Shown: one piece after another, positions 48,292-56,635 of the stretch
Layout: every line of letters begins with the position of its first letter
How positions within the stretch are numbered: the stretch's first letter is position 1
Source of the DNA: Tessaracoccus sp. SD287
GTDB taxonomy: Bacteria; Actinomycetota; Actinomycetes; Propionibacteriales; Propionibacteriaceae
Reading direction: 5' to 3'
Assembly (NCBI RefSeq): GCF_017355265.1
Contig: NZ_JADIJQ010000003.1
Span: 62,001 to 126,000, forward strand
Length of the DNA stretch: 64,000 nucleotides
Notes under the pieces: generated by a model
Told to the model about the DNA's origin: nothing
Seen by the model: only the letters and a program-made list of their open reading frames with translations
Databases searched by the model: none
Position numbers and translations under genes: made by a program

Positions 48292-48822
48292 TCAGACGGT
48301 CAGGACGGGGCTGCAGGTGTCGATGCCGTCGGCCAACAGCCGTTCACGCCCGCCGAGGAAGCCAAGCTCCAGGACGACGCCGACGTGGACGAGTTCCGCG
48401 CCCAGTTGGCGCAGCAGCCGGGCGGTGGCGCTGATCGTGCCGCCAGTGGCCAGCACGTCGTCGATGACCATGACCCGCGAGCCCGGCTTGATGGCGTCGC
48501 GGTGCACGTTCAGGGTCTCCTCGCCGTACTCGAGGGCAAAGGACTCCTCGAAGACGGCCCGGGGCAGCTTGCCGGGCTTGCGCACCGGCACGAAGCCAGC
48601 GTGCAGGCGCAACGCCACGGGCGCGGCGAAGATGAATCCGCGCGCCTCCATGCCGACCACCACGTCGATGCGCTCCGGGGCATCCTCCACGAGCGCAGCG
48701 ATGGTCGCCTCGAAACCCTCTGGCGAGGCCAGCAGCGGGGTGATGTCCTTGAAGGTCACGCCGGGCTTGGGGAAGTCCTCGACGTCGTGGATCAGCGACT
48801 TGATCAGTTCGAGATTGGACAT
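48292..48822 (-). CDS. apt: Adenine phosphoribosyltransferase
   Basis: Salvages adenine to AMP. 176 residues: KPGVTFKDITPLLASP (about 19-34), DVVVGMEARGFIFAAPVA (about 54-71), RKPGKLP and the PRPP-binding VMVIDDVLATGGT (about 117-129). Three bases separate its ATG from the secF stop, so it is co-transcribed with secDF. Confidence 0.96.
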   Translation of the reverse strand: MSNLELIKSLIHDVEDFPKPGVTFKDITPLLASPEGFEATIAALVEDAPERIDVVVGMEARGFIFAAPVALRLHAGFVPVRKPGKLPRAVFEESFALEYGEETLNVHRDAIKPGSRVMVIDDVLATGGTISATARLLRQLGAELVHVGVVLELGFLGGRERLLADGIDTCSPVLTV

Positions 48823-48825
48823 GGC

Positions 48826-50253
48826 TCAGTTCTTTCGTCGTCCACGCGGCTGGCGACGCGGCTGCTGCCGGGTCGGTGCCGCGTCGTCATCAGCGGCGGG
48901 CAGGTCGTCGGGGTCGGGGTCGGCGACCTCGACACCCTCAAGCTCCCAGGGATTGTCACCGACCTGGTTGACGACCACCTCGGGGGTGCTGCTCGTCGCC
49001 CGGAGGGAGCGCTCGTCCGAGGCGACCGACTCGGCCGCCTCGGTGACGCTGTCCATCGAGCCGCGGGCATGCCGGGCGGTACGCCGACCGAGCTTGGCGC
49101 GGTGGGCCACCATCTCGGCGTCGCGCTCGCGCAGCTGGGCCAGCAGCGGGGCAGCGATGAACACCGAGGAGTAGGCGCCGGCGATCATGCCGACGAACAG
49201 GGCCAGACCGAGGTCCTCCAGCGGCCCGGGGCCCATGAAGAAGGTGGCCGCCACCAGGATGGCCGCCACCGGCAGGACGCCAATGACGGTGGTGTTGATG
49301 GAGCGCACCAGCACCTGGTTGATGGCCAGGTTCGCCTGTTCGGCGTAGGTGTGCGTCTGCCGGGTGATGTCCTTGACGTTCTCGCGGACCTTGTCGAAGA
49401 CCACCACGGTGTCGTACAGCGAGTAGCCGAGGATGGTCAGCACACCGATCAGCGTGGACGGGCTGACGGTGAAGCCCAGCAACGCGAAGACGCCAATGGT
49501 CAGCAGCAGGTCGTGCACCAGCGCCACCAGCGCCGCCACCGACATCTTCCAGTCGCGGAAATAGGCCCAGATCATCAGTCCGACGAGGACGATGAAGACG
49601 ACCAGGGCCTGGATGCCCTTCTCGGTGATCTGCTGGCCCCAGGAGGCACCGACGGTCGAGTAGGCAATCTCGTCGGTGGACACGCCCACGTGCTCGGCCA
49701 GGGCGGTGCGCACGGTGGTCACCTCTTCGGGTGTCATCGTGCGGGCCTGGACGCGCGCGGTGTGGTCCCCGATCGTGACCACCGAGGTGCCGTCGAGTTC
49801 ACCGATTCCGGTCTGTTCGACCACCGAACCGATCTCGTTGGGGATGCCGTCGTTGACCGCGACCGGCACGGTGAAGACCGTGCCGCCCTTGAACTCGATG
49901 CCCAGGTTCAGTCCGCGGATGCCCAGGGACAGGAAGCAGATCAGCAGGATGACACCGCTGATGAGGTACCACTTCCTGCGGTTGCCCATGAAGTCGTAGG
50001 ACGTCTGGCCGGTGTAGAGCCGGTGGGCCAGGCTGTGCCTGGCCGGCACCTGGTCGTGGCGAGGGATCGTGGTCGAGGATGCGGTCTCGTCCATGCCCGC
50101 GGTCTCGAGCGAGGAGTCCTCGACGGCGGCGGCGGCCTTGGAACGCGCCGCGGCCTTGGCCGAGGTGCGCCGACGGGTGCCGGTGGTGGCCTCGCGCAGG
50201 GCGCTGGTCTCGGGCTTGCGCGCGGGCCGGTTGGAGTTGCTGCGGGCCATCAT
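48826..50253 (-). CDS. secF: Protein translocase subunit SecF
   Basis: Membrane subunit that uses proton-motive force to aid Sec export. 475 residues with six helices: first near 95-112, periplasmic domain beginning GIEFKGGTVF (about 119), then a helical bundle containing GYSLYDTVVVFDKVREN (about 270-286). An unusually long basic/Ala-rich N-tail (85 residues) and an acidic, Arg-ended C-tail (about 85 residues) extend the core, both probably cytosolic. Two bases separate it from secD. Confidence 0.95.
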   Translation of the reverse strand: MMARSNSNRPARKPETSALREATTGTRRRTSAKAAARSKAAAAVEDSSLETAGMDETASSTTIPRHDQVPARHSLAHRLYTGQTSYDFMGNRRKWYLISGVILLICFLSLGIRGLNLGIEFKGGTVFTVPVAVNDGIPNEIGSVVEQTGIGELDGTSVVTIGDHTARVQARTMTPEEVTTVRTALAEHVGVSTDEIAYSTVGASWGQQITEKGIQALVVFIVLVGLMIWAYFRDWKMSVAALVALVHDLLLTIGVFALLGFTVSPSTLIGVLTILGYSLYDTVVVFDKVRENVKDITRQTHTYAEQANLAINQVLVRSINTTVIGVLPVAAILVAATFFMGPGPLEDLGLALFVGMIAGAYSSVFIAAPLLAQLRERDAEMVAHRAKLGRRTARHARGSMDSVTEAAESVASDERSLRATSSTPEVVVNQVGDNPWELEGVEVADPDPDDLPAADDDAAPTRQQPRRQPRGRRKN

Positions 50254-50255
50254 GC

Positions 50256-51914
50256 TCAGGCCTCCTTCGCGGTCATCTTGCGGCGGCGGCCCATCAGGGA
50301 GGCGCGGCTGACGCCCATCTGGCGGGGTGACAGACCGGAGAACGGTCCGCCCTGTCCGAAGTACTTGGTGCGGCCCAGCAGGCTCATCAGCGGCTTGGTG
50401 AAGAAGAAGACGATCAGCACGTCGATGACGGTGGTCACGCCCAGGGTGAAGGCGAAGCCCCGCACTGAGCCGACGGCCAGGACGAACAGCACCACGGCCG
50501 ACAGCAGCGAGACCATGTCGGAGATCAGGACGGTGTTGCGGGCCTTGCGCCAGCCGGTCTCGATGGCCGACTTCAACGACCTGCCCTCGCGCACCTCGTC
50601 CCTGATTCTCTCGAAGTAGATGATGAAGGAGTCGGCCGTGACGCCGATCGCCAGGATGGCACCGGCCAGACCGGGCAGGTTCAGCGCGAAGCCCACGGCC
50701 TCACCGAGCAGGACGATGACGGGGTAGGAGATGGCCACGGCCATCGCCAGCGAACTGATCACGATGATCGACAGGGCGCGGTAGTAGAACATCGAGTAGA
50801 CGATCACCAGGATCAGGCCGATGATGCCGGCGATGATCGCGCCGCGCAGCTGCTCCCCGCCGAGGCTGGCCGAGACGTTGTCGACGCTGGAGATCTCAAA
50901 GGCCAGCGGCAGGGCGCCGTACTTCAGGACGTTGGCCAGTTCCCCGGCGCTCTTCTCGTTGAAGCTGCCGCTGATCTCGGCGCTGCCGCCGGGGATGGGG
51001 GTGGTGACCGAGGGTGCCGAGATGACCCGGCCGTCCAGCACGATGGCGAACTGGTTCATCGGGGGGGTCTGGCTGCTGAGGTAGGTGGTGTTGGCGGTGA
51101 AGGCCTGGGCGCCGGCGCTGTCGAACTGGAGCGTGACCACCCAGTTGAACTGCCCCTGGGGGACGCCGGAGCCGGCGTCGTCGACATTCTCACCGGCGAT
51201 GACCTCGGGGCCCAGCAGGTACTTGTTGCCGCCCTCGTCACAGGCGAAGAACGGCTCGCTGGACACCAGCGGGAACTCATCGACGCACTTGAACGCCTGG
51301 AAGTCGGCGGTGTCCTCGGCGCTCGGCTGCCACTCGATGGCCTGCTGGTAGGTCAGCGGGGTCGTCGGTTCGGTGGTGGCCCGGGGAGTTGCCTCCGGCG
51401 GCGGGCTGGTCGGCAACCCCGGCGGGCCACCGGTGACCACCGCGGTGGGCAGACCGGGCGGAGGTGAGGCGGGGGCGCTGCTCGTCGACGTCGGGGTGGC
51501 CCCCGGGGTGCTGGCCGTCGGCAGCGGCCCACCCGCGTCGACCTGGTAGACGTTGCGGAAGGACAGCTTCGCGGTCTGGCCGACCAGACGGATCAGCTCG
51601 TCGCGCTGCATGTTGGGCACGCTGACCACGATGTTGCGGTCGCCCTGGGTGGTCACCTCGGCCTCGCCCACGCCCAGCCCGTCGACGCGCTGCTGGATGA
51701 TGTTGCGGGCCTGCTCGAGGCTGGCCGCCGAGACGCTTCCCTGCCCGGAGGTGTTGGAGGCGGTCAACGTGATGGTGGTGCCGCCACGCAGGTCCAGGCC
51801 CAGTCGGGGCGTCCAGACCTTGGCCGCGGCCATCATCCCGTACAACGACGCCACGAGGATGAGGAAGACGACCAGGTTCAACCCCGGTCGGTACCGCCTG
51901 GGGGACGCGGCCAC
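50256..51914 (-). CDS. secD: Protein translocase subunit SecD
   Basis: Partner of SecF. 552 residues: TM1 (about 11-31), the SecD signature LGLDLRGGTTITL (about 38-50), IIQQRVDGLGVGEAEV (about 71-86), a Pro/Thr/Ser-rich insertion (about 128-190) in the periplasmic part, and five C-terminal helices with the GVTADSFIIYFERIRDE motif (about 424). GTG start, 3 nt after yajC. Confidence 0.95.
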   Translation of the reverse strand: MAASPRRYRPGLNLVVFLILVASLYGMMAAAKVWTPRLGLDLRGGTTITLTASNTSGQGSVSAASLEQARNIIQQRVDGLGVGEAEVTTQGDRNIVVSVPNMQRDELIRLVGQTAKLSFRNVYQVDAGGPLPTASTPGATPTSTSSAPASPPPGLPTAVVTGGPPGLPTSPPPEATPRATTEPTTPLTYQQAIEWQPSAEDTADFQAFKCVDEFPLVSSEPFFACDEGGNKYLLGPEVIAGENVDDAGSGVPQGQFNWVVTLQFDSAGAQAFTANTTYLSSQTPPMNQFAIVLDGRVISAPSVTTPIPGGSAEISGSFNEKSAGELANVLKYGALPLAFEISSVDNVSASLGGEQLRGAIIAGIIGLILVIVYSMFYYRALSIIVISSLAMAVAISYPVIVLLGEAVGFALNLPGLAGAILAIGVTADSFIIYFERIRDEVREGRSLKSAIETGWRKARNTVLISDMVSLLSAVVLFVLAVGSVRGFAFTLGVTTVIDVLIVFFFTKPLMSLLGRTKYFGQGGPFSGLSPRQMGVSRASLMGRRRKMTAKEA

Positions 51915-51917
51915 GGG

Positions 51918-52313
51918 TCAGCTCCCCTTGTTCTGGTCAGTGCCGTCGGGCTGCTCGAGGGCAGGCTGGTCGAGTGCGGGCTGCTCGAGGGGAAGGTCCT
52001 CCACGATGACGGGCTCCTCGACGAGGGGGGCGTCGTCGTACTCGAACTCCTCGTCCTCGGGCTTCAGGACCCCGCTGATGGCCTGCTTGAGCACCGTCAC
52101 CTCGACCCCGGGGCCGAGTTCGACGATGGCCTGGCGCTCGCCGAGGTGCTTGATGGTCCCGAAGATGCCGGAGCTCAGCTGCACCCGCGACCCCACCTCG
52201 AGGCTGTTCCGCAGCTCCGTCTGCGCCGCGACCTGCTTGCGCATCGGGCGGATCATGAGGAAGTAGAAGAACAGAATGACAGCGAGGACCAGAAGGATCG
52301 TATCGAGTGGCAT
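51918..52313 (-). CDS. yajC: Preprotein translocase subunit YajC
   Basis: 131 residues: one membrane helix (about 4-20, ILLVLAVILFFYFLMIRP), the conserved MRKQ turn, then the VGSRVQLSSGIFGTI domain (about 40-54). The C-terminus is acidic and contains a short repeat (LEQPALDQPALEQP). Associates with SecDF; first gene of yajC-secD-secF-apt. No clear promoter in the 131-bp gap upstream. Confidence 0.93.
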   Translation of the reverse strand: MPLDTILLVLAVILFFYFLMIRPMRKQVAAQTELRNSLEVGSRVQLSSGIFGTIKHLGERQAIVELGPGVEVTVLKQAISGVLKPEDEEFEYDDAPLVEEPVIVEDLPLEQPALDQPALEQPDGTDQNKGS

Positions 52314-52371
52314 GCGTGCAGGCTCCTGTGCAGGGTCCCCGAAGGGGTCCCCACTCTGACTTGATGGGACC

Positions 52372-52449
52372 AGCCAAGACTAGCGAGTGCGGGTGTAACT
52401 CCTCGAACGCGACATCTGCTGGGCGTTGACCAAACGAGCCAAGACTAGC
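52372..52449. repeat. 13-bp direct repeat, 65-bp period
   Basis: AGCCAAGACTAGC occurs at 52372-52384 and 52437-52449, between yajC and ruvB. The second copy contains the ruvB stop codon. Flanking bases differ, so this is not a simple tandem duplication. Confidence 0.7.
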
Positions 52450-53467
52450 CGAACAAGTCGGGTCCATCGGGACGCGGCGGGGTCAGGCCCAGGTGCCGCC
52501 ACGCCGCCGGTGTGGCCACCCGCCCCCGGGGGGTCCGCATCAGGAACCCCAACCGGACCAGGAAGGGTTCGGCCACCTCCTCCACGGTCTCGGTCTCCTC
52601 GGCGACGCTGATGGCCAGGGTCGACAACCCGACCGGTCCGCCACCGAACTTGGTGCACAGGGCGTGCAGCACGGCCCGGTCGAGCCGGTCCAGGCCGAGT
52701 GGGTCGACCTCGTAGAGTTCCAGGGCCGCCTGGACGATGGGCAGCGTCACGTGCCCGGTGGCGCGCACCTGGGCAAAGTCCCGCACGCGCCGCAGCAGCC
52801 GGTTGGCGATTCGAGGAGTGCCGCGTGACCGGGAGGCCACCTCGGCGCCGGCGTCAACGTCCAGCTGGACGTTGAGCAGCTGGGCCGAGCGGGTGATGAT
52901 GCCGTGCAGGGCGTCGGCGTCGTAGTAGTCCAGGGTGGCGGTGAATCCGAACCGGTCACGCAGCGGGCTGGGCAGCATGCCTGCCCGGGTGGTGGCCCCG
53001 ACCAGGGTGAACGCGGGCAGGTCGATCGGGATGGCCGTGGCCCCGGGCCCCTTCCCGACGACGACGTCGACGCGGAAGTCCTCCATGGCCATGTACAGCA
53101 TTTCCTCGGCGGGTCGCGACATGCGGTGGATCTCGTCGAGGAAGAACACCTCGCCCTCGACCAGCCCGGACAGGATCGCGGCCAGGTCCCCGGCATGCTG
53201 GATGGCCGGCCCCGAGGACATCCGCAGCGGCGCCCCGACCTCGGCGGCGATGATCATGGCCAGGGTGGTCTTGCCGAGCCCTGGGGGCCCGCTGAGCAGC
53301 ACGTGGTCGGGTGAGGTGCCGCGGTGACGGGCAGCGTCCAGGACCAGACCCAGCTGGTCACTCACCCGCTGCTGGCCGGCGAACTCGGCGAGCCGGGACG
53401 GACGCAGCGCCTGCTCGGCGGCCCGCTCCTCGGGTTCGAGTTCGGGGTCCAGGGGGGAATGGCTCAT
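52445..53467 (-). CDS. ruvB: Holliday junction DNA helicase RuvB
   Basis: AAA+ motor for branch migration. 340 residues: [14 protein letters not shown] (about 22-35), Walker [10 protein letters not shown] (about 60-68), Walker [10 protein letters not shown] (about 108-116), sensor 1 [18 protein letters not shown] (about 156-173) with the arginine finger, and the winged-helix [13 protein letters not shown] (about 311-323). Starts 9 nt after the ruvA stop, which itself overlaps a TAGTTT hexamer 6 nt before the ruvB ATG. Confidence 0.97.
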   Translation of the reverse strand: MSHSPLDPELEPEERAAEQALRPSRLAEFAGQQRVSDQLGLVLDAARHRGTSPDHVLLSGPPGLGKTTLAMIIAAEVGAPLRMSSGPAIQHAGDLAAILSGLVEGEVFFLDEIHRMSRPAEEMLYMAMEDFRVDVVVGKGPGATAIPIDLPAFTLVGATTRAGMLPSPLRDRFGFTATLDYYDADALHGIITRSAQLLNVQLDVDAGAEVASRSRGTPRIANRLLRRVRDFAQVRATGHVTLPIVQAALELYEVDPLGLDRLDRAVLHALCTKFGGGPVGLSTLAISVAEETETVEEVAEPFLVRLGFLMRTPRGRVATPAAWRHLGLTPPRPDGPDLFG

Positions 53468-53473
53468 GGGGCG

Positions 53474-53479
53474 AAACTA
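53474..53479 (-). promoter_or_regulatory. Possible internal -10 of ruvB (leaderless)
   Basis: TAGTTT on the minus strand, 6 nt before ATG 53467; its TAG is also the ruvA stop codon. It could provide LexA-independent ruvB expression. Confidence 0.4.
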
Positions 53480-54097
53480 TCGTCCGCCGCCACGGGCCAG
53501 CGACTGCAGCGCCGCGCGCATCAGCACCGCCACCGAGACGTTCGGGTCGTCGGCGGTCAGCGGAGCCACCCGTTCGCAGGCGGCGTCGGCGTCCTTGGCC
53601 GACCACCCCAGCCCCTGCAGACCGGCCGAGACCTGGTCGCGCCACTGTTCGTCGGTGGCACCGGCCGGGCGCGGAATGGACGTGGGGCTGACGGCCAGGC
53701 GGGCCACCTTGTCCTTGAGTTCGATGATGATCTTCTGGGCACCCTTGGGCCCCAGCCCGGGCACCGAGGTCAGCCGCTTCACGTCGCCGGCGGTGATGGC
53801 CGCGACCAGGTCACCGGGGGTCAGCACCGAGACGATGGCCAGCGCCAGTTTGGGCCCCACCCCTGAGGCGGTCTGCACCAGTTCGAAGGCGTCGCGCTCG
53901 TCCTCGCCCTGGAACCCGTACAGGGTCATCGAGTCCTCGCGGGTGACCAGGGTCGTCGACAGGGCGCAGTCCTGGCCGATGCGCGCCCCGGCGGCGGTCG
54001 CCGGGGTGCACCACGCCTTCAACCCGAGCCCCCCGGCCTGGACGACGACCCAGTTCGGTCCGGCTGCCACGGCGGTGCCACTGAGGCGGTCAATCAT
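53477..54097 (-). CDS. ruvA: Holliday junction DNA helicase subunit RuvA
   Basis: Binds the four-way junction and loads RuvB. 206 residues: OB-fold domain I (1-65), domain II with two helix-hairpin-helix motifs, SGVGPKLALAI (about 77-87) and VPGLGPKGAQKI (about 112-123), and the RuvB-binding domain III (LQGLGWSAKDADAACE, about 160-175). Twelve bases after ruvC. Confidence 0.96.
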   Translation of the reverse strand: MIDRLSGTAVAAGPNWVVVQAGGLGLKAWCTPATAAGARIGQDCALSTTLVTREDSMTLYGFQGEDERDAFELVQTASGVGPKLALAIVSVLTPGDLVAAITAGDVKRLTSVPGLGPKGAQKIIIELKDKVARLAVSPTSIPRPAGATDEQWRDQVSAGLQGLGWSAKDADAACERVAPLTADDPNVSVAVLMRAALQSLARGGGR

Positions 54098-54109
54098 GGT
54101 GGCGAGCGG

Positions 54110-54667
54110 TCATCGGCGGCCTCCTGGGGCACGGGTCGGGTACTTGGCGGGTCGGGCGGCCGCAGCGGCCGACAGTTCGGCGTAGCGGTTGGTGGCGGTG
54201 CCACGCCAGATGTGGGTGATGGCCAGCGCGACGGCGTCGGCCGCGTCGGCCGGGCTGGGTGGGGCGTCCAGTCGGCACAGCCGTGCCACCATGGCGCCCA
54301 CCTGGGCCTTGTCGGCCCGGCCGGTGCCGGTGATGGCCGCCTTCACCTCGCTGGGCGTGTGGGTCACCACGGGGATGCCGTGCCGCGCGGCCACCAGCAT
54401 GGCGATGCCGGCCGCCTGGGTGGTCCCGGTGACCGAGTGCAGGTTCTGCTGGGCGAAGACACGTTCGACGGCGACGGCCTGGGGCCGCATCCTGGTGATC
54501 CACTCGTCCAGACCCTGTTCGATGCGCAGCAGGCGCAGGGCGTGGTCGAGGTCTGCCGGAGTACGGATCACCCCGCAGTCGATGAAGACGGGACGACGCC
54601 CCACCGTGCCCTCCACCACGCCGACACCGCAGCGGGTCAGGCCCGGGTCAACTCCCAGGACACGCAT
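54110..54667 (-). CDS. ruvC: Holliday junction resolvase RuvC
   Basis: Endonuclease that resolves junctions. 185 residues with the full acidic site: Asp7 (GVDPGLTRCG), Glu68 (AVERVFAQQN), Asp141 and Asp144 (SPADAADAVALA). GGGGG lies about 8 nt before the ATG. First gene of ruvC-ruvA-ruvB, under a LexA-type box. Confidence 0.97.
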   Translation of the reverse strand: MRVLGVDPGLTRCGVGVVEGTVGRRPVFIDCGVIRTPADLDHALRLLRIEQGLDEWITRMRPQAVAVERVFAQQNLHSVTGTTQAAGIAMLVAARHGIPVVTHTPSEVKAAITGTGRADKAQVGAMVARLCRLDAPPSPADAADAVALAITHIWRGTATNRYAELSAAAAARPAKYPTRAPGGRR

Positions 54668-54686
54668 CGATCCACACCCCCAGAAA

Positions 54687-54707
54687 CGAACATTCGTTCG
54701 GATCCTA
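54687..54707 (-). promoter_or_regulatory. LexA (SOS) box and -10 of ruvCAB
   Basis: CGAAC-ATTC-GTTCG (54687-54700) matches the actinobacterial LexA core CGAAC-N4-GTTCG. On the minus strand TAGGAT (54702-54707) lies just upstream, so the predicted start site falls inside the box, a classic repression geometry. The box is 19 nt from the ruvC ATG. Confidence 0.8.
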
Positions 54708-54712
54708 CCCGA

Positions 54713-55483
54713 TCAGTCCTCGTCGAGCTGGGAGGCGATCTCGTCGGGGATGTCGACGTTGGTGAACACGTTCTGGACGTCGTCGGAGTCCTCGAGGGCA
54801 TCGATGACCCGGAACAGCTTGTGGGCATCCTCGACCGAGCTCACCGGCTGGTCGAAGTCGGCGCGGAACTCGACCTCGGCCGAGTCGTAGTCGAGACCCG
54901 CTGCCTGCACGGCCTGGCGCACCGCGACCACCTGGGCGGGATCGCAGACGATCTCGAAGGACTCCCCCAGGTCCACCACGTCCTCGGGTTCGGCCTCGAT
55001 GGTCGCCTCCAGCACGTCGTCCTCGGTGAGCTGGCGTCCGTCCTGCTGCTTGTCGACGACCACGACGCCCTTGCGGGCGAAGATCCGCTGCACCGAGCCG
55101 CCGTCGGCCATGGTGGCGCCGTTGCGGGTGACCGCGACCCGGACGTCGGAGATGGCCCGGTTGCGGTTGTCGGTGAGGCACTCGATCAGAATGGCGATGC
55201 CGGCCGGGCCGTAGGCCTCGTACATGACGGTGTCGTAGTTGGCGGCCTCGCCGTCGGCACCCGACCCGCGCTTGACGGCGCGGTCAATGTTGTCGTTGGG
55301 TACCGAACTCTTCTTCGCCTTCTGGATGGCGTCGTACAGGGTCGGGTTGCCCGCGGGGTCACCGCCGCCGATGCGCGCGGCGACTTCGACGTTCTTGACG
55401 AGCTTGGCAAACAGCTTGCCGCGCTTGGCGTCGATGACGGCCTTCTTGTGCTTGGTCGTGGCCCATTTGGAGTGACCTGCCAT
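54713..55483 (-). CDS. YebC/PmpR family protein (TACO1-like)
   Basis: 256 residues: [20 protein letters not shown] start, [17 protein letters not shown] (about 21-37), and [15 protein letters not shown] (about 61-75). YebC proteins were annotated as transcriptional regulators; more recent work on the family links members to translation through difficult motifs. Its position before ruvCAB is standard in actinobacteria. AAAGGGG lies about 8 nt before the ATG. Confidence 0.95.
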   Translation of the reverse strand: MAGHSKWATTKHKKAVIDAKRGKLFAKLVKNVEVAARIGGGDPAGNPTLYDAIQKAKKSSVPNDNIDRAVKRGSGADGEAANYDTVMYEAYGPAGIAILIECLTDNRNRAISDVRVAVTRNGATMADGGSVQRIFARKGVVVVDKQQDGRQLTEDDVLEATIEAEPEDVVDLGESFEIVCDPAQVVAVRQAVQAAGLDYDSAEVEFRADFDQPVSSVEDAHKLFRVIDALEDSDDVQNVFTNVDIPDEIASQLDED

Positions 55484-55506
55484 GGGGGCGCCCCTTTCAC
55501 GCTGCG

Positions 55507-55526
55507 CACACCCGGACGCGGGTGTG
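55507..55526 (-). repeat. Stem-loop upstream of the yebC-family gene
   Basis: CACACCCG-GACG-CGGGTGTG, a perfect 8-bp stem with 4-nt loop between the GNAT stop and the yebC-family gene. TAGAGT (55538-55543, minus) overlaps the GNAT stop and could be a -10, which would put the hairpin in the leader. No T-tract. Confidence 0.5.
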
Positions 55527-55540
55527 TCCAGCGGACCACT

Positions 55541-56536
55541 CTAGCCCCGTCGCAGGCCCATCAGCACCAAGCGCTCCGAGCTCTGGTAGCCGAGGTCACT
55601 GAACAGGTGGTAGGCCGCCTCTGCCCGGTCGGCGTCGACACCCAGGCCGGCACCCGTGAGACCGGCGTCGGCGAAGCTTCGCAGGGAGGCGGTCAGCAGC
55701 GCCCGGGCCACGCCCCGTCCGCGCCATTCCGGCACCGTGCCCAGGAACTCGGTCCAGCCCTCGCTGTAGCCCTCGTCGGCCCAGTCGCTGGGGTGGCCCG
55801 AGCTGATGGCGTAGCCCGCGACCTGTCCGTCGGCCAGGGCGACCCACGACCAGGACTGCTTGATCGTGTTGACCGCCAGGATGTGGTCCCAGACGCTGCG
55901 CGAGACCCGCTGGGCACCGGTGACGGTGGCAAAGGCCCGGTTGTGGGCGGTGCGGACCGCCTCGCTGAGGGACTCGTCGAACCCGACCAGGTCGATGCCC
56001 TCGGGGACGACGAGCGGCAGGTCATGAGGGGGCACCTCGTCGAAGGACACCTTCATGTCGCTGAACCAGCGTTCGGCCACGAAGCCGGCGGCGGCCATCT
56101 GGGTCGTCCGCAACGTGAGCTTCTCGTCGATGTGGGCACCCATCCACAGCGGGTCGGTGCTGCCGGACTCCCGCAGGCCCTCCCACCAGGCCATCCCCTG
56201 GTCGCGCAACCACGTGGTGATCCCCACACCAATTCCCTGGTGACGCCAGGCCGGATGGATGGCCCAGTCGACCCAGTAGCGCACCTCGCCCTCACCCATG
56301 CGCGGGTGGCCCCACGCGTAGGCCACCACCGAGCCCGTCTTGTCGCGGCCCACGGCACCGTTGCGTTCGGGGTCGGCGCCGGGGGCCGAGAAGAGGTCGC
56401 GCATGTGCTGCAGGTCGGCCCGTTCGATGGGGTCGTCGACGTAGTCGGTGGCCTCCCTCAGGTCGGCCAGCGCGGGCAGGTCGGCCTCGGTCAGCCAGCT
56501 CCACTGCAGTCGCGGTTCCACGTCAGGTTCAGTCAT
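55541..56536 (-). CDS. Tandem GNAT acetyltransferase
   Basis: 331 residues with two GNAT folds. The first has acetyl-CoA-like motif A HPAWRHQGIGVGITTWL (about 94-110); the second VPEWRGRGVARALLTASL (about 266-283), followed by GLGVDADRAEAAYHLFSDLGY. The second domain looks the more complete. Two-domain GNATs in actinobacteria include mycothiol synthase (MshD), but this chain lacks enough identity by eye to claim that. ATG 56536 overlaps the stop of a small upstream ORF (ATGA). Confidence 0.85.
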   Translation of the reverse strand: MTEPDVEPRLQWSWLTEADLPALADLREATDYVDDPIERADLQHMRDLFSAPGADPERNGAVGRDKTGSVVAYAWGHPRMGEGEVRYWVDWAIHPAWRHQGIGVGITTWLRDQGMAWWEGLRESGSTDPLWMGAHIDEKLTLRTTQMAAAGFVAERWFSDMKVSFDEVPPHDLPLVVPEGIDLVGFDESLSEAVRTAHNRAFATVTGAQRVSRSVWDHILAVNTIKQSWSWVALADGQVAGYAISSGHPSDWADEGYSEGWTEFLGTVPEWRGRGVARALLTASLRSFADAGLTGAGLGVDADRAEAAYHLFSDLGYQSSERLVLMGLRRG

Positions 56537-56592
56537 GTCAATTCAGTTCCCAGCAGATGAGGTCGAGGGATCGACGTTGATCCCTCGACCAT
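56533..56592 (-). CDS. Leaderless 19-codon ORF overlapping the GNAT start
   Basis: ATG 56592 lies 6 nt after TAGGGT (56599-56604). The frame MVEGSTSIPRPHLLGTELT ends with TGA overlapping the GNAT ATG by 4 bases, so the two are translationally coupled if it is translated. Its first codons coincide with the 5' arm of a 12-bp hairpin. No homologue is recognised. The same layout (TAGGGT, leaderless short ORF, 5'-terminal hairpin) precedes dhaK. Confidence 0.4.
   Translation of the reverse strand: MVEGSTSIPRPHLLGTELT
56561..56590 (-). repeat. Perfect 12-bp hairpin at the 5' end of the GNAT transcript
   Basis: GGTCGAGGGATC and GATCCCTCGACC pair perfectly around a 6-nt loop. On the minus strand it starts at the third base of the predicted transcript. 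It may be an mRNA 5' stabiliser, an operator over the start site, or a terminator of the upstream gene (no T-tract). Confidence 0.7.
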
Positions 56593-56598
56593 GACCGC

Positions 56599-56604
56599 AC
56601 CCTA
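56599..56604 (-). promoter_or_regulatory. -10 element of the GNAT unit
   Basis: TAGGGT on the minus strand, 6 nt before the upstream-ORF ATG and 32 nt after the end of the acyl reductase gene. Confidence 0.5.
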
Positions 56605-56635
56605 TCGGAACCGGTTGGGACACGGGACCCCAGGG

